Part shown: piece after piece, positions 44,970-55,899 of the stretch
Layout of the letters: the number at the start of each line of letters is the position of its first letter
How positions within the stretch are numbered: the stretch's first letter is position 1
NCBI GenBank assembly: GCA_028751875.1
Contig: CM054135.1
Span: 8,578,395-8,642,394, forward strand
From: Rapana venosa
Taxonomy: Eukaryota > Mollusca > Gastropoda > Neogastropoda > Muricidae
Direction: 5' to 3'
DNA: 64,000 nt
Program-made: the position numbers and the translations under genes
Notes under the pieces: model-generated
What the model was told of the DNA's origin: nothing
Seen by the model: the letters and a program-made list of their open reading frames with translations, nothing else
Database searches by the model: none

Positions 44970-45340
44970 CCAACACCACTCAGTCAAGAGTGTTGAATGT
45001 AGCGCGTCCTTTCCTTTTACCTAGTCCAAGTGTGGTCGTCATCATCATCATCATCATTAACCATTACACCCAGTGGTGTGTAGGGCAGCAACAAAGCGCT
45101 TCCACTCCTGCCTATCCTGGGCCAACCTAGTCACTGATCCCCAAGTGTGCTGCTGCATGGCCTTCATCTCACTTTCTACAGTCCTCCTCCACGTTGCTTT
45201 TGGTCTTCCTTTCTTTCTCCTTCCTTCTGGGGTCCAGTGCTGTCAGTTCCTGCTATTTAGTGCCAGCTGGGCTGGGATGATGGGATGGGATGGATAGCAG
45301 CTGAAAGTGGGAGGAAGCTGACAGCTGTACACGCTTCATC
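44970..45340 (+). repeat. Family J repeat split by a LINE 3' end
   Basis: Left part ends 'CTAGTCCAAGTGTGGTC' (about 45037). Right part resumes 'TCAGTTCCTGCTATTTAGTG' (about 45243). The join restores the order seen in the unbroken copy at 34.4 kb. Confidence 0.7.
45038..45242 (-). pseudogene. LINE C-terminal fragment with (GAT)n tail
   Basis: Minus-strand translation reads GRPKATWRRTVESEMKA.. and TRLAQDRQEWKRFVAALHT, the usual C-terminal end of many animal LINE polymerases. It is followed by (ATG/GAT)n on the 3' side. Only about 60 codons remain, as expected for extreme 5' truncation. Confidence 0.75.
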
Positions 45341-45341
45341 A

Positions 45342-45460
45342 ACACAACTACCTCCCAAGTTAGTGTGAGGCTACTTTCACATGGTGGGTAAAAATGGTCG
45401 CATACGCAAAATCTTGTCATTGGTGAAACCTCAAAGCTGTAGCCGAGGTATGATAAAAGA
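45342..45460 (+). repeat. Solo SINE tail
   Basis: 'GGTCGCATACGCAAAATCTT', 'GGTGAAACCTCAAAGCTGTA', 'GCCGAGGTATG'. No head. Confidence 0.7.
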
Positions 45461-45739
45461 AAACAAAAAACCCCAACACAACTAAATGACTGCTTTAGGT
45501 TTATTTTCTCTGATCCCAGCAATAGGAGACTTCAAACCGTTGAAATGATACCTTACATTTTTTCTCTCTCATGACCTTAGCATTTCTTCCAAAAGTAATG
45601 AATATCAATGAGTAAGGCTGGAGAAAGACAAATCATTGTATCGACAGAAACGACAGGAAAAATGGCAAAACAGACGATGGGTTTTAAGTTTACGTTTCTG
45701 AAACAATCTCTGCAAAATAGATGTGAATAAAGTATATTC

Positions 45740-46050
45740 TCTTTCTCTCTCTCTGTGACTTACTCTGTCTCACTCTTTCTTTCTTCTCTGTTGGACTCTT
45801 TCTCTCTGTCTCTGATTCTTTCTCTCTCTGTCACTGATTCTTTCTCTCTCTGTCTCTGACTCTTTCTCTGTCTCACTCTTTCTTTCTTCTCTGTCGGATT
45901 CTTTTTCTCTCTGTCTCTGATTCTTTCTCTCTCTGACTTCTTTCTCTGTCTCACTCTTTCTCTGTTGGACTCTTTCTTTCTTCTCTGTCAGACTCTTTCT
46001 CTCTCTGACTCTTTCTCTCTCTGTCTCTGATTCTTTCTCTCTCTAACAAC
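45740..46050. repeat. (CT)n array with a roughly 24-bp unit
   Basis: 'GATTCTTTCTCTCTCTGTCT' CTGA units with TTGGACTCTTTC variants. In a V-ATPase intron, close to the next array. Confidence 0.93.
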
Positions 46051-46144
46051 AAACCATGTACAAACCAACACCACAGTCAAAAGTCTCAGCAACACAATAA
46101 ATTGCTGGTGCAAGATTTTGCACTTGACCAGAAGGATTCACCAT

Positions 46145-46272
46145 CATTATCCGATAATCATCATGGTCATCGTCATCATCATAATCATCACCATGATCAT
46201 CATCGACATCATCATCATCACCATAATCATCATCATCATCGCCGCCACCACCACTATCGCCATCATGATGAC
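46145..46272. repeat. (CAT/CAC)n tract next to a splice donor
   Basis: ATCATCATCACCATAATC units ending about 10 bases from the GTAACC donor of the V-ATPase exon. Poly-Asp/His frames are artefacts. Confidence 0.93.
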
Positions 46273-46282
46273 AAGGGGTTAC

Positions 46283-46372
46283 CTCCTCTTCCTCCCCATC
46301 ATCCACAAAGACTTTGCCGAGCTGTCCCTCCTCATCCTCAGAGTTGATGGAATGCGTCACCTGGCCGTCAGA
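46283..46372 (-). CDS. ATP6V0A: V-type proton ATPase subunit a, acidic loop exon
   Basis: Encodes SDGQVTHSINSEDEEGQLGK, then VFVDDGEEEE, joining in phase 0 to 'FDFGEIF' of the next exon. In the family an acidic, poorly conserved cytosolic loop precedes the 'EFxFG' block, and this fits. 90 nt, phase 0 at both ends. Acceptor is TG-rich (GTGTTGTGTGGGCAG), donor GTAACC. Confidence 0.88.
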
Positions 46373-46984
46373 CTGCCCACACAACACACACACACACTAC
46401 AGTGATTCATCGCTGACCAGCATTACTGATGTAGTAACATTTCTATATCGTATAGCACACAGAATATCTACACACCCAAAATTTTATGTACAAACGCATT
46501 TAACGCACGTGCACACATGCATGCACCCATGCAAGCCCACACACACACACACACAGATATATACGTTGACATGCATAGACAAAGGCAGGCAGACAGACAG
46601 CTACATGCGCGCGCACACACACACACACACACACTCACCCCCCCAAAAAAAAAACCCCAAACAAACCAACAACCCCCCCCCCCCCAAATTAACCAAAGAA
46701 CAAATTAAAAAGAAAATACAGCAAAAAAACAATAGTCAGTTTTTCGCAGAATTTTTGGATTTTTTTTACATACACTTTCCAAATCTCCCTTTAAAACAAC
46801 ACAACATTAACTTCTCAACAGAACAAAAATATGTCGGAAAGTCTTACAAAATCCCCACTCCCTCCTCCCCTCCCCCCCCCAAAAAAAGGAAAAAAAACCT
46901 TTTGTTTCAAAATGTGAATATAGTTCTCAAATCATACGAGTGTCAAGCACACATGCAGGGGAAAAAGCTGACAAACACCCGTTC

Positions 46985-47095
46985 GTATCGGCATACAATG
47001 GCCTACTCTTCTAAAAGGCAGAGCAGGCTTTTAAGCATGTACAAGATGTTCTGTGCATGCTTGCACACGGGACCTTGGTTTACAGTCTAATATGA
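46985..47095 (-). repeat. SINE, family B, internal fragment
   Basis: 'GGCATACAATGGCCTACTCT' to 'GGTTTACAGTCTAATATGA' is the minus-strand body of family B, cut at both ends. Confidence 0.65.
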
Positions 47096-47274
47096 AAGAA
47101 AAGGCTGTATGAACGTGCTCAACAACATCTTAAGTACTAGATGAACCCCATTTTTAGTTGTTTTTTTTTAAAAAAACAAAAAAGATACACCCAACAAATC
47201 CAAAGCCCCTTGTGGTTCCAGAACACTGGTACTTCTCACATAAATGAATAAACCTTTTTTAAAAATTTACGAGA

Positions 47275-47700
47275 CTGGGGATGGGGTAGCCTGGTGGTTA
47301 GAGCATTGTGCTTGTAAACTGACAGCACGGGATCAATCCCAGGCTTGTGCTACCACTGAGACGCCCATTTACGATTTTTCTTTTTTACCCCCCCTGAATT
47401 ATTATCAAAGCTGACTGTACTCTCCCAAAATTCTTTTGGATGAGATTATAAGCCAAAGCCTCAGTGCGAGTGTATCTAGGACATCTTGCACACGCATTAA
47501 AAACCCATTCCACCTTTCAGAAGAGTAGGTCACTGCGCGCCGGTGCGAAACAGATGGTGTCATGTTTAGACACCATCCCCGAAGTCAGAATATGGCTACC
47601 TAAATCGTGTGGTGGAGTGAGGGGGAGGGGGAGAGAAACCGGTCGCATACGTAAAAATATCACCATTGGTTAACTTTGGCACTTTAACCAAGAAACGATA
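47275..47700 (+). repeat. SINE, B-type head with shared tail
   Basis: Head GGGGATGGGGTAGCCTGGTG, box B-like GGATCAATCCC. B body to 'AGAGTAGGTCACTGCGCG', then the C/D tail 'GACACCATCCCCGAAGTCAG' to 'TTAACCAAGAAACG'. Confidence 0.75.
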
Positions 47701-47819
47701 AAAATGAAAAACTACACGACGCGCCACCAAGTCCGATTAAAATGAAAGCACTACCAGCGACTAAACTATCTGTTATTGTTAAACGAAATACACACGCCAG
47801 TGTTGGTGATTATCGAGAC

Positions 47820-48480
47820 CACAGTTACAACACTAGCTATCAAGGGTTATATATAATATATATATATACACACTGTCTTTTGTTACGGATACAGGTAACA
47901 AATATTAATCGTTTAAAAAGAAAAAAACAACTACCCAGTCTCCACCCCCAACCCAGCTACTGTTGTTGGCAGTGAATATACAGATCTCCACCCGCAGACA
48001 GTTCAAACATGGGGTGACAGTATGAGGGTCAGCCACAACAACCCTAGTGTGAAGAATACACATCTTGATAAAAATCACTGTCTAGGAAAAATGCGTTGCT
48101 GCTTTTTAGAAAGAAAATATCAATCATTCCCCCCCCCCCCCCCCACACAAAAAAAACCCCCGACCCCAAACAACCCCCCCAAAAAAAAAACAACAACAAC
48201 ACCCCAATCCCCCCCAAAAAAAACCAACAACAACAAAACAAACCCAAACAAACCCACACACTATAATGTCTGAAGCCAGGAATGGAGGAAAAGATTGTGC
48301 TGCAACACACTCTCTGTGTGACACTCACACACAAACTGTATCTATGTTGGCCTGTCAAGCTATGCCACATGGGGGGATTAGGGGGTGGTGGGAGGGAGAT
48401 GGGGGTGAAGGGGGCAAGGTGGATAAAAAGCCAGAAGCAAAGGTTAACGATTTGGGAGTCAACCTGGGTTTCTGTTAGAA
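47820..48480. other. V-ATPase intron, mixed low-complexity sequence
   Basis: TA tract near 47850, poly-C/poly-A runs at 48128-48200, then about 200 bp of unrecognised sequence and a GGGGGA-rich patch. Confidence 0.5.
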
Positions 48481-48489
48481 ATGGGTTAT

Positions 48490-48780
48490 TTCGTGTGAAA
48501 AATTGTGAGTGGGCGAGTGAGTGAGTGAGTAAGTGAATGGGTGAGTGTGTGCATGAATGTGTGTGTGAGTGTGTGAATGAGTGATTTGAGTGTGTGAGAG
48601 AGTGTGTATGTGTGTGTGTATGAGTGAGTGTGTTTGTGTGTGAGAAAGAGGGAGAGATTGAGAGAGAGAGAGAGTGTGTGTGTGCGCGCATACGTGTGTG
48701 TGTTCTGTGGATATTAATAGCGCTCTTCCTCTCTCTCTTTTTGTGAGTGTGTGTGTGTGTATGAATGCGTGTACACACAA
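48490..48780. repeat. (GTGA)n/(GT)n/(GA)n tract
   Basis: GAGTGAGTGAGTAAGTGAAT grades into GTGTGTGTGA and a GAGAGA block. Confidence 0.9.
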
Positions 48781-49137
48781 GCACGTGAACACAAGAGTGT
48801 CTCTCTGTGTGTTCTGTTGATATTCATAAGCTCTTTCCCTCCCTCTCTCTTATTTGCCAGTTTTTGTGTGTAATGGAGAGGAGGGGGAAGAGGGCATGGC
48901 AAAAAGAAGCGTTGAGCTTATCCAGTTACCATCAATAACCTATTTGCACATATACTATCTCTCTCCCTCTTTCACTATCCCCTCTTCTGTCTCTGTCTCT
49001 CTCCTTTCTCACTTAAGTTTAACTGTAAGAAGATATCCAAGTATAACTGTAAAAAGATATCCATGTGTATGTAAGTGAATATGAAGTCAGCTGAAAAAAT
49101 GGAAATGATGGTGATTACAAGGACTGATAATGACAAA

Positions 49138-49280
49138 GGTGTGTGTTGTGTTTGTGTGTTTGTGTTGTCAATTTGACTGTGTGTGTCTGTATGACAGTGT
49201 GTGTGTGTGTGTGCGTGCGTGCACATGTGTGTGTGTGTGCATATGCACATGCATGCATATGTGTGTTATCATATATACAC
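49138..49280. repeat. (GT)n-rich tract
   Basis: Imperfect GT with GCATGCAT steps. Similar tracts are at 49500-49575, 50740-50815, 50965-51075 and 51085-51175 ((GA)n within). Confidence 0.9.
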
Positions 49281-49599
49281 ACACAACTTAATGTGTGTGC
49301 ACGTTGAATATGTACACACAGGCGCACATATACACTGTAGAGTGAGCATATGTAAAACATGCCCGTGTAGTGTATGTGTGTGCACATAAGAGTCCATGCA
49401 TGCATATATTTGTACCTAACATGCACCAGTGTCAGTGTGCATTATTATTTACAAGTGCAAGGACTTCACAGACAAATGAGACATACATTCATGCATTAGG
49501 CTGTGTGTGTGTGTGTGTGCATGTGTGTGCATGCATGTGCGTGCATGCATGTGCGCACGCACACATGTGTATGTACATATACATGTTTCTTTCTTGTGT

Positions 49600-50030
49600 G
49601 TGTTGTTCCTTGGCTAAAACTCCAAGGTTCACCAATCGTGAGATTTTTGCATACGCGACTGTCTTTGCCCACCATTAAGGTAGCCGCATTCCGACTTTGG
49701 GGCAGATGTCTAAACACGACACCAGTGCGCATGCATTTTTATTTTTGTCATCCGTTCTTACAGACATGCAATGGCCAACTCTTCCAAAAGGCAGAATGGA
49801 CTTTAACGTGCGTGCAAGATGTTCTGTGTGCGTTCGCCCATCTGGCCTGGGTTTATAGAAAAAAATCCAAAGGACTTTCCGAGGAGCGGGGTTGGTACTG
49901 ACGTTCACTCCTAGCGAAAAAATCCCCTTGACTGGGTGTTTCAATGGTGGCTTAAACACAGGATCGATCCCAGGCCATCCAAGTGCGAGCACAACGCTCT
50001 TACCACTATTCTATCCTCCCATCCCCCCCC
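49600..50030 (-). repeat. SINE, B-type head with shared tail
   Basis: Minus strand: head ATGGGAGGATAGAATAGTGG, box B-like GGGATCGATCC, B body, then the C/D tail ending at 49605. Same mosaic as 47275-47700, opposite orientation. Confidence 0.75.
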
Positions 50031-51094
50031 TTCCTCCCGCGAATGTGTTCAAAGTTTTCCATTGGCAATATTATGAAACAATTCCTTCATGTGCCTGTAT
50101 GTCAAAATGTACAAGTTTTGCTCATATGTGTTCATACTTAAGAAAAAAAACAAAAAAACCAACCTACCCAACAACCCTCACTCCAACCTTCCAATTAGTA
50201 CGCTCCTATGTCTGCATACTACAATAATAAAAGCACTTTCTACCCGCATAAACCGTTAATACCGACATCACACACATACACATACATAAATACTGAACCG
50301 GTATGAAGGTAAGCTTCACAAACAGACAGATGTAATGTATATATATATATAGTTGCATGGGTCGGGTTAACTCAAGACTATGGGTAAGATGGCCATGCAG
50401 ACAGGGTGTACAAGGGAGAAACAGAGGAAGATATGACGAAAAAGAAAACACATAGCAACCCTGAAACTGCGCAGACGATAACCCTGCGATTGCTCCTGGA
50501 ACAGATGACAGTTTCACCACTCGTTCTGAGATCAGACCTTGGCGTGTGTAAAATTGTCCGTTTTATTCCCCTTCCCCCTCCCTTCCCACCCGATTCCTCC
50601 ACCCCACCCCTGAGCTTTATCCACCCTCCCATCTGCCAAATTCTACTTTTCTGTACTGTCATGCTTCTCTTGTCTCTTCCATTCCATGTCGCTTGCATCT
50701 GCCATGCATGCATGTGTGCGAACACACACGTACGTACATATATACACATATATACACACACGCACACACACACGCATGCATGCATGCGCGCACACACACA
50801 CACACACAAATATGTACTGCCTGATACTTTTTCCTATTTCACCCAACCCTCCTTTCTCCTGCCAATAAATATCTTTCGATTATACACTGGGTGGCAGAGT
50901 TAACAAGAACATGTGAGGAAAAGCTATTTTCAACAGTTATTATTGTCACTCTTAAAATAGGATTGTGTGTGTGTGTTGTGTGTGTCTGCGTATGTTTGTG
51001 TGTGTTTGTGAGTGCATGCGTGGTGTGTGTGTGTGTGTGTGTGTGTGTGCACGCCTTGTTTGTGCGTGCATGCTTTGTTTGTGTGTGTGTGTTT

Positions 51095-51127
<33 letters not shown>

Positions 51128-51539
51128 AGAGAGAGTCTGTGTGTGTGTGTGCGTGTGTGTCTGTGTGTGTGTAGATAAATATGTAGAAAATAGACAGATA
51201 CTGACAGGCAGCAAGACATGAACAGACAATATATCTCTCTCCTTATATATCTATATATGTGTGTGTGTATGTATGCATGTATGAATGTATACGCATGTAT
51301 ATCTAAATCCACATTTCTACACATATAATTATATAATTCAGAAAACAGAAGTGGAGGAAAACACATGCCTGTAAACAGTTACAACTAGTCTACATACACG
51401 CACCGAAGAGTCCTCAACAACTGTGACAACAAAACACTGGCCACACACGCGCCATTCCCCACACTCCTACACCACAAGTCTCCACATTAACCCTCTGAGA
51501 TCAGTGTCACCATGAACTGCTCACTGGCATCACACTGAA

Positions 51540-51735
51540 TGACTTCTCCCTTCACTCCCTTGAGGAGTCGTTGGGGCACCGCACCGAGTCTCTCTGGCAG
51601 TGTGTCCTGGGCAAGTTGAACCTGGCGGAGCCCATCCCTCTGCAGGAAGCATGCTGGGTATGCTCACGTCATCCATACCACTGACAATAGCTGGTCTAGG
51701 TCATCTACATAAGATGGATGGGTTTATGATATACG
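51540..51735 (+). repeat. Interspersed repeat, family G
   Basis: 'CTCCCTTGAGGAGTCGTTGG', 'GAACCTGGCGGAGCCCATCC', 'GATGGATGGGTTTATGATAT'. Matches 33250-33425. Confidence 0.7.
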
Positions 51736-51810
51736 GGCAGGATGTATACCTGCGTTCTCATGTAAGACCTCAGGTTATATGCCATCTGAAGAATTTACAG
51801 GAGAAGGGGA

Positions 51811-52620
51811 GTTGTGACCAATGTGACACTGAACTACCGTTATCCAAAACCAATGTGACACTGAACTACTGTTATCCAAAACCAATGTGACACTGAACTA
51901 CTGTTATCCAAAACCAATGTGACACTGAACTACTGTTATCCAAAACCAATGTGACACTGAACTACTGTTATCCAAAACCAATGTGACACTGAACTACTGA
52001 TATCCAAAACCAATGTGACACTGAACTACTGATATCCAAAACCAATGTGACACTGAACTACTGATATCCAAAACCAATGTGACACTGAACTACTGTTATC
52101 CAAAACCAATGTGACACTGAACTACCGTTATCCAAAACCAATGTGACACTGAACTACCGTTATCCAAAACCAATGTGACACTGAACTACTGTTATCCAAA
52201 ACCAATGTGACACTGAACTACTGTTATCCAAAACCAATGTGACACTGAACTACTGTTATCCAAAACCAATGTGACACTGAACTACTGTTATCCAAAACCA
52301 ATGTGACACTGAACTACTGTTATCCAAAACCAATGTGACACTGAACTACTGTTATCCAAAACCAAAATAACACTGAACTACTGTTATCCAAAACCAATGT
52401 GACACTGAACTACTGTTATCCAAAACCAATGTGACACTGAACTACTGTTATCCAAAACCAATGTGACACTGAACTACTGATATCCAAAACCAAAATAACA
52501 CTGAACTACTGTTATCCAAAATCAATGTGACACTGAACTACTGATATTCAAAACCAATGTAATATTGAAATAATGTTATCCAAAACCAATGTAACACTGA
52601 ACCAATGTTTTCTGGAGCCA
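51811..52620. repeat. 32-bp minisatellite, about 0.8 kb
   Basis: About 25 units of 'CAATGTGACACTGAACTACT' 'GTTATCCAAAAC'. Very uniform unit length, with a few variants: CCGTTATCC, CTGATATCC and AAAATAACACTG. The right edge decays. Confidence 0.98.
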
Positions 52621-52739
52621 ATGTTATTTACAAAAGGGGGGTGGGGGAATCACAGCAGCCACACCTCAGCAGAGGTATAAACCTAAGCTCCAAACCATTG
52701 ACGCTGGGGGCAACAGCAAAGTGAGAGGCTGTATGACCA

Positions 52740-53060
52740 GTGGCTTTCCCACTCATGGAATTCCACTTTACAGCTTAGTCTTTAGTGATCGACTAGGACT
52801 CTCTGACTAGGAGGCTTGACTCGCACAGTCCTTTTGTGCTGCAGCCCTGGGGGCTGATTGGCCTTAGGAGAACATCTCCAACGCTGACTGTCCTTATGCC
52901 CACTTGGCCGAGAGAGTGGGGATGTACTGTGGGCAAGGCATCTCCACTATAATCAAATTTCTGCCCAATTTCCAAAACAGAAGCCGCCTCCTCTGCTGTT
53001 TTGGAGATCATCGTCGAACACGACGGACAAACATAAAAAAAGTTAAAAGTCACATCAGAC
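52740..53060 (-). repeat. Interspersed repeat, family H
   Basis: Contains 'GCCTCCTCTGCTGTTTTGGA' 'GATCATCGTCGAACACGACG', shared with 29866-29930. Minus-strand frame stays open for 134 codons (…CPSCSTMISKTAEEAASV…), with Cys-x2-Cys at its head, but no domain is recognised. Probably part of a mobile element. Confidence 0.55.
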
Positions 53061-53129
53061 GTTTGACGCTGTGTAACCACCATGCTATATTCCGTATTCA
53101 GCCCCCATAGCAGCAGCATCCTTCTGACA

Positions 53130-53395
53130 CAGTGAGAGCAACTACACAGGAGACCTGGCCCAGTTAGAACACAGTACAGCTTGAATGCTACAACCACAAT
53201 CCTGTAACTACTGCTCTGTTAATGCAGAGGACCCGGCCCAGTTACAACACACCACTGCTTACATGCCATCATTACAAATCCTTTAGCTACTGCTCTGTTA
53301 ATGCAGAGGATCTGGCCCAGTTAGAGCACATCACAGCTTACATGCCATCATTACAAATCCTGTAACTACTGCTCTGTCTACTGCTTTTATCAGTT
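53130..53395. repeat. About 85-bp tandem repeat, three units
   Basis: 'CTACTGCTCTGTTAATGCAG' 'AGGACCCGGCCCAGTTACAA' 'CATGCCATCATTACAAATCC' repeated. Confidence 0.9.
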
Positions 53396-53699
53396 CCTGG
53401 AGAGGAGTCAAGTTTCCATGATAGTTCGACACAAGCATAGTTATATCAGGAGGATTTGTGGCTGAGTTTTCAACACACACAAAATATTCTGCAGATATTT
53501 GCACACAGAACCTCAATTTTCAGTCTAATCCACAGGACTTGCTTGAATGAGGAGTGGAATTGGAACCAAAGTAAAATCCAGGGGAGAAAGTTCCTCAAAA
53601 CAGTCAATGCATCGTCAGCACGAATCCACACCCCAAGGTCATAAACAGGCCATGAGTCCAATCTACAAACCATATAGCTATAACCCCCCCACCCCCCCA

Positions 53700-54315
53700 A
53701 GAACACACACACTCACATCCTGATATTTCCAGTCAAATTCTGGACTGTGAAATTTTCAGCTAAAGTCTATAAGAACAAACTGCTGAGGTTTAAAGCCTAG
53801 AATACATTACAATGAGATTTGAATCAGTTTGTCTTTTCTATGTAATATGCTTTCTGCTTTAAAACAAACAAAAAAGCAAAAAATGCAAAACAAAAACCAT
53901 CAATGATCTCACATTTAAGCAAAGCAGATGAAGCCAAAATAAGGAGTGTTTCAGTGTTAAAAAGTTGGAAACATGTACACACACGCACACACACACAGAG
54001 TGTTAGAAGTTGGAAATATGCACACACATGTGCATACTAGTGCATGCACACACACATACATTCTGCTCTAATTCTTACATGATCTTGATTTTCAAACACA
54101 CAAAATTTAGAAAAAAGCAACTCATACCCCCTTCACACTGCAGGAATTGCTTAAACCTGCTGCACTGAAACTTCTGCATAAGTGAACCTCTTTAACAGGG
54201 AAAAATAAACCCAAGTTCTGACCCAAAAACGTAACCTCAACCATGCTCCAAAAACAAGTAAAGAAAGAAACAATCAACCTCATCTAATTTTTTCTTGCTA
54301 GTGCCATAATAGCAA
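53700..54315. other. V-ATPase intron, no feature recognised
   Basis: AT-rich intronic sequence with a short CACACA duplication at 53978-54055. Confidence 0.4.
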
Positions 54316-54319
54316 GTCC

Positions 54320-54620
54320 TCCAGGACGGGACAGCTCAGTGGTCAGAGCACTCGCTTTCCCCCAGCCAAGGTTAAGCAGCAATGAGCGTGGTTGCCACTT
54401 AGATGGTGACCGTTTGTACGCCTTGGTTTCAGTACAGTCCTCCCTGTTCACCCAGCTGTAAATGGATACCTGCCTCTTTAGGGTCAGGGAAGGTAAGGCA
54501 GCGAGGGAGAGGAAATGGGCGCCGCCCTCAATATGCTGGCCCCTTGAGAAAATGAGGTCTCTGATGCCTCGCTCCCCTATGATGACATAGGTTATGGGAC
54601 ACCTTTACCGTACTTTTATT
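54320..54620 (+). repeat. SINE-like repeat, family F
   Basis: tRNA-like start GACGGGACAGCTCAGTGGTC AGAGCAC, then 'GTTCACCCAGCTGTAAATGG', 'GGGCGCCGCCCTCAATATGC' and 'GAGGTCTCTGATGCC'. Box A-like TAGCTCAGTGG-type sequence is present, with no clear box B. Confidence 0.7.
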
Positions 54621-55184
54621 GCCATAAACTGAAGAATATTGGTACACAACACTACACAGCCATCCCTCCCCCTAAAAAAACCCAACAACTAAAGAGACGT
54701 AGTTCAAGCAAAGAAACAAGAACCAGATACATGGCTGGCTGACAACAACAAAGAAGGACCCTCTTCACAGTCACCACCACACAGAAAACCGACCAGAACA
54801 CCAGCCTAAGAGAATGACAACCCTATCACCCGTTAGAAAGAATGAAGAAACTTGTTAAGACAAAAAAGTCCGAACATGGAAAAAACTGAAAATGATAAAT
54901 CAAAATTTAAATCAACAGAAAATACAACATGCTGTTTTTAGTAACCATGGCAGCCTGACGTGGAAATACTCCTTGGTTAGACTGATACTGGATACTGTAC
55001 AAATTTCTGTTTTAAAACGTTAAAATCACAACAACCAAAAAAGGGTTGAAGACTCAGAAGAAGAAAAACACAACGAAACAGCAAGGGCTCCAACATGCGT
55101 GGGTATAGGGAAGCCTCTGACAGAGAGTCAACATCATTAGCAGGAAATAATGCAAACATCCTTTTTTTTTTGTCGAGGACTTAC
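54621..55184. other. V-ATPase intron, unique
   Basis: AT-rich, no repeat recognised. The GTAAGT donor of the neighbouring exon is at its right edge. Confidence 0.4.
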
Positions 55185-55235
55185 CCCTCCGTCAAGAGAT
55201 TCAGCAGCTCTTGGAACTGGACTTCGAGCATCATT
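55185..55235 (-). CDS. ATP6V0A: V-type proton ATPase subunit a, small loop exon
   Basis: A 17-codon exon, NDARSPVPRAAESLDGG, between a (TG)n...CATCAG acceptor and a strong GTAAGT donor. Phase 0 at both ends, so it joins the 22-codon exon at 59.4 kb and the acidic exon at 46.3 kb without breaking the frame. The loop it would code is variable across the family, so there is no homology support; the case is splice sites, phase and position. It may be an alternative cassette. Confidence 0.6.
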
Positions 55236-55365
55236 CTGATGCGTCAAGCACACACACACGCACGTGCACGCACGCACGCGCGCGCACACACACACACAAG
55301 ATAAGCACAAGCACAAAATCCCCCCCATCCCCAAGAGCCCTGCAGATTAAAACTTCAACAAAAAC

Positions 55366-55740
55366 AGGAGGGTGGCAGGATGGTTAACATGATCCCTTTA
55401 TTAAAGGGAGAAAACCCCTCTTTCCCAGTACACGTGCACTGTGCACATTTGTATGCTACCTGTAACCCAGTAGTGGGCGATACAGTGGGAAGGGTTAGTA
55501 GATGGTTGGTTACCCTGTAGTGGGTTACCCGTATGGAAAAGTTCAAGATGTTCACCTGCCTGACTAGTTAGTAAACTGTGAGGTCCTGGGTTCGGTTCTC
55601 ACCCTTGCCCTTTCTTTCCAGGTGGATGGAAAAAATCATTTGACTGAATGTCAGTCTTTTGGAAGAGACTATAAACTGAGGACCTGTGTGCAAATGCACA
55701 CAGAACATCTTGCCCACACACTAAAAACCTGTTCCGCCGT
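55366..55740 (+). repeat. SINE, family C, interrupted in its head
   Basis: GGAGGGTGGCAGGATGGTTA is separated by about 150 bp from AGATGTTCACCTGCCTGACT, which continues the head. Box B CTGGGTTCGGTTCTC and the first half of the body follow; the tail is lost. Confidence 0.75.
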
Positions 55741-55899
55741 TCAACATTCTTTTGGTACAGAACAGCGCCATTTGCATACAGCAGCAATTTGGTACAAAGT
55801 AGGGTCCAAAACATTTCCATGACACAAGCAGTGCTGAAGACAGACACACACTCTTCATGACTACAGGAGCAAAATCCTGCAAATACGATGGACAAATTC

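Noticed and set aside
46102..46347. His-rich metal-binding-like protein
   Set aside because: Antisense to the acidic V-ATPase exon and the (CAT)n tract; no independent support.
51811..52620. Possible CRISPR array (32-bp repeats)
   Set aside because: Units are directly abutting with no spacers, no cas genes are near, and the sequence is animal DNA. It is a minisatellite.
52793..53197. 134-codon minus frame with CPSC motif as a host gene
   Set aside because: Part of it recurs at 29.87 kb as a repeat fragment, so it is more likely mobile-element sequence; no exon signals identified.
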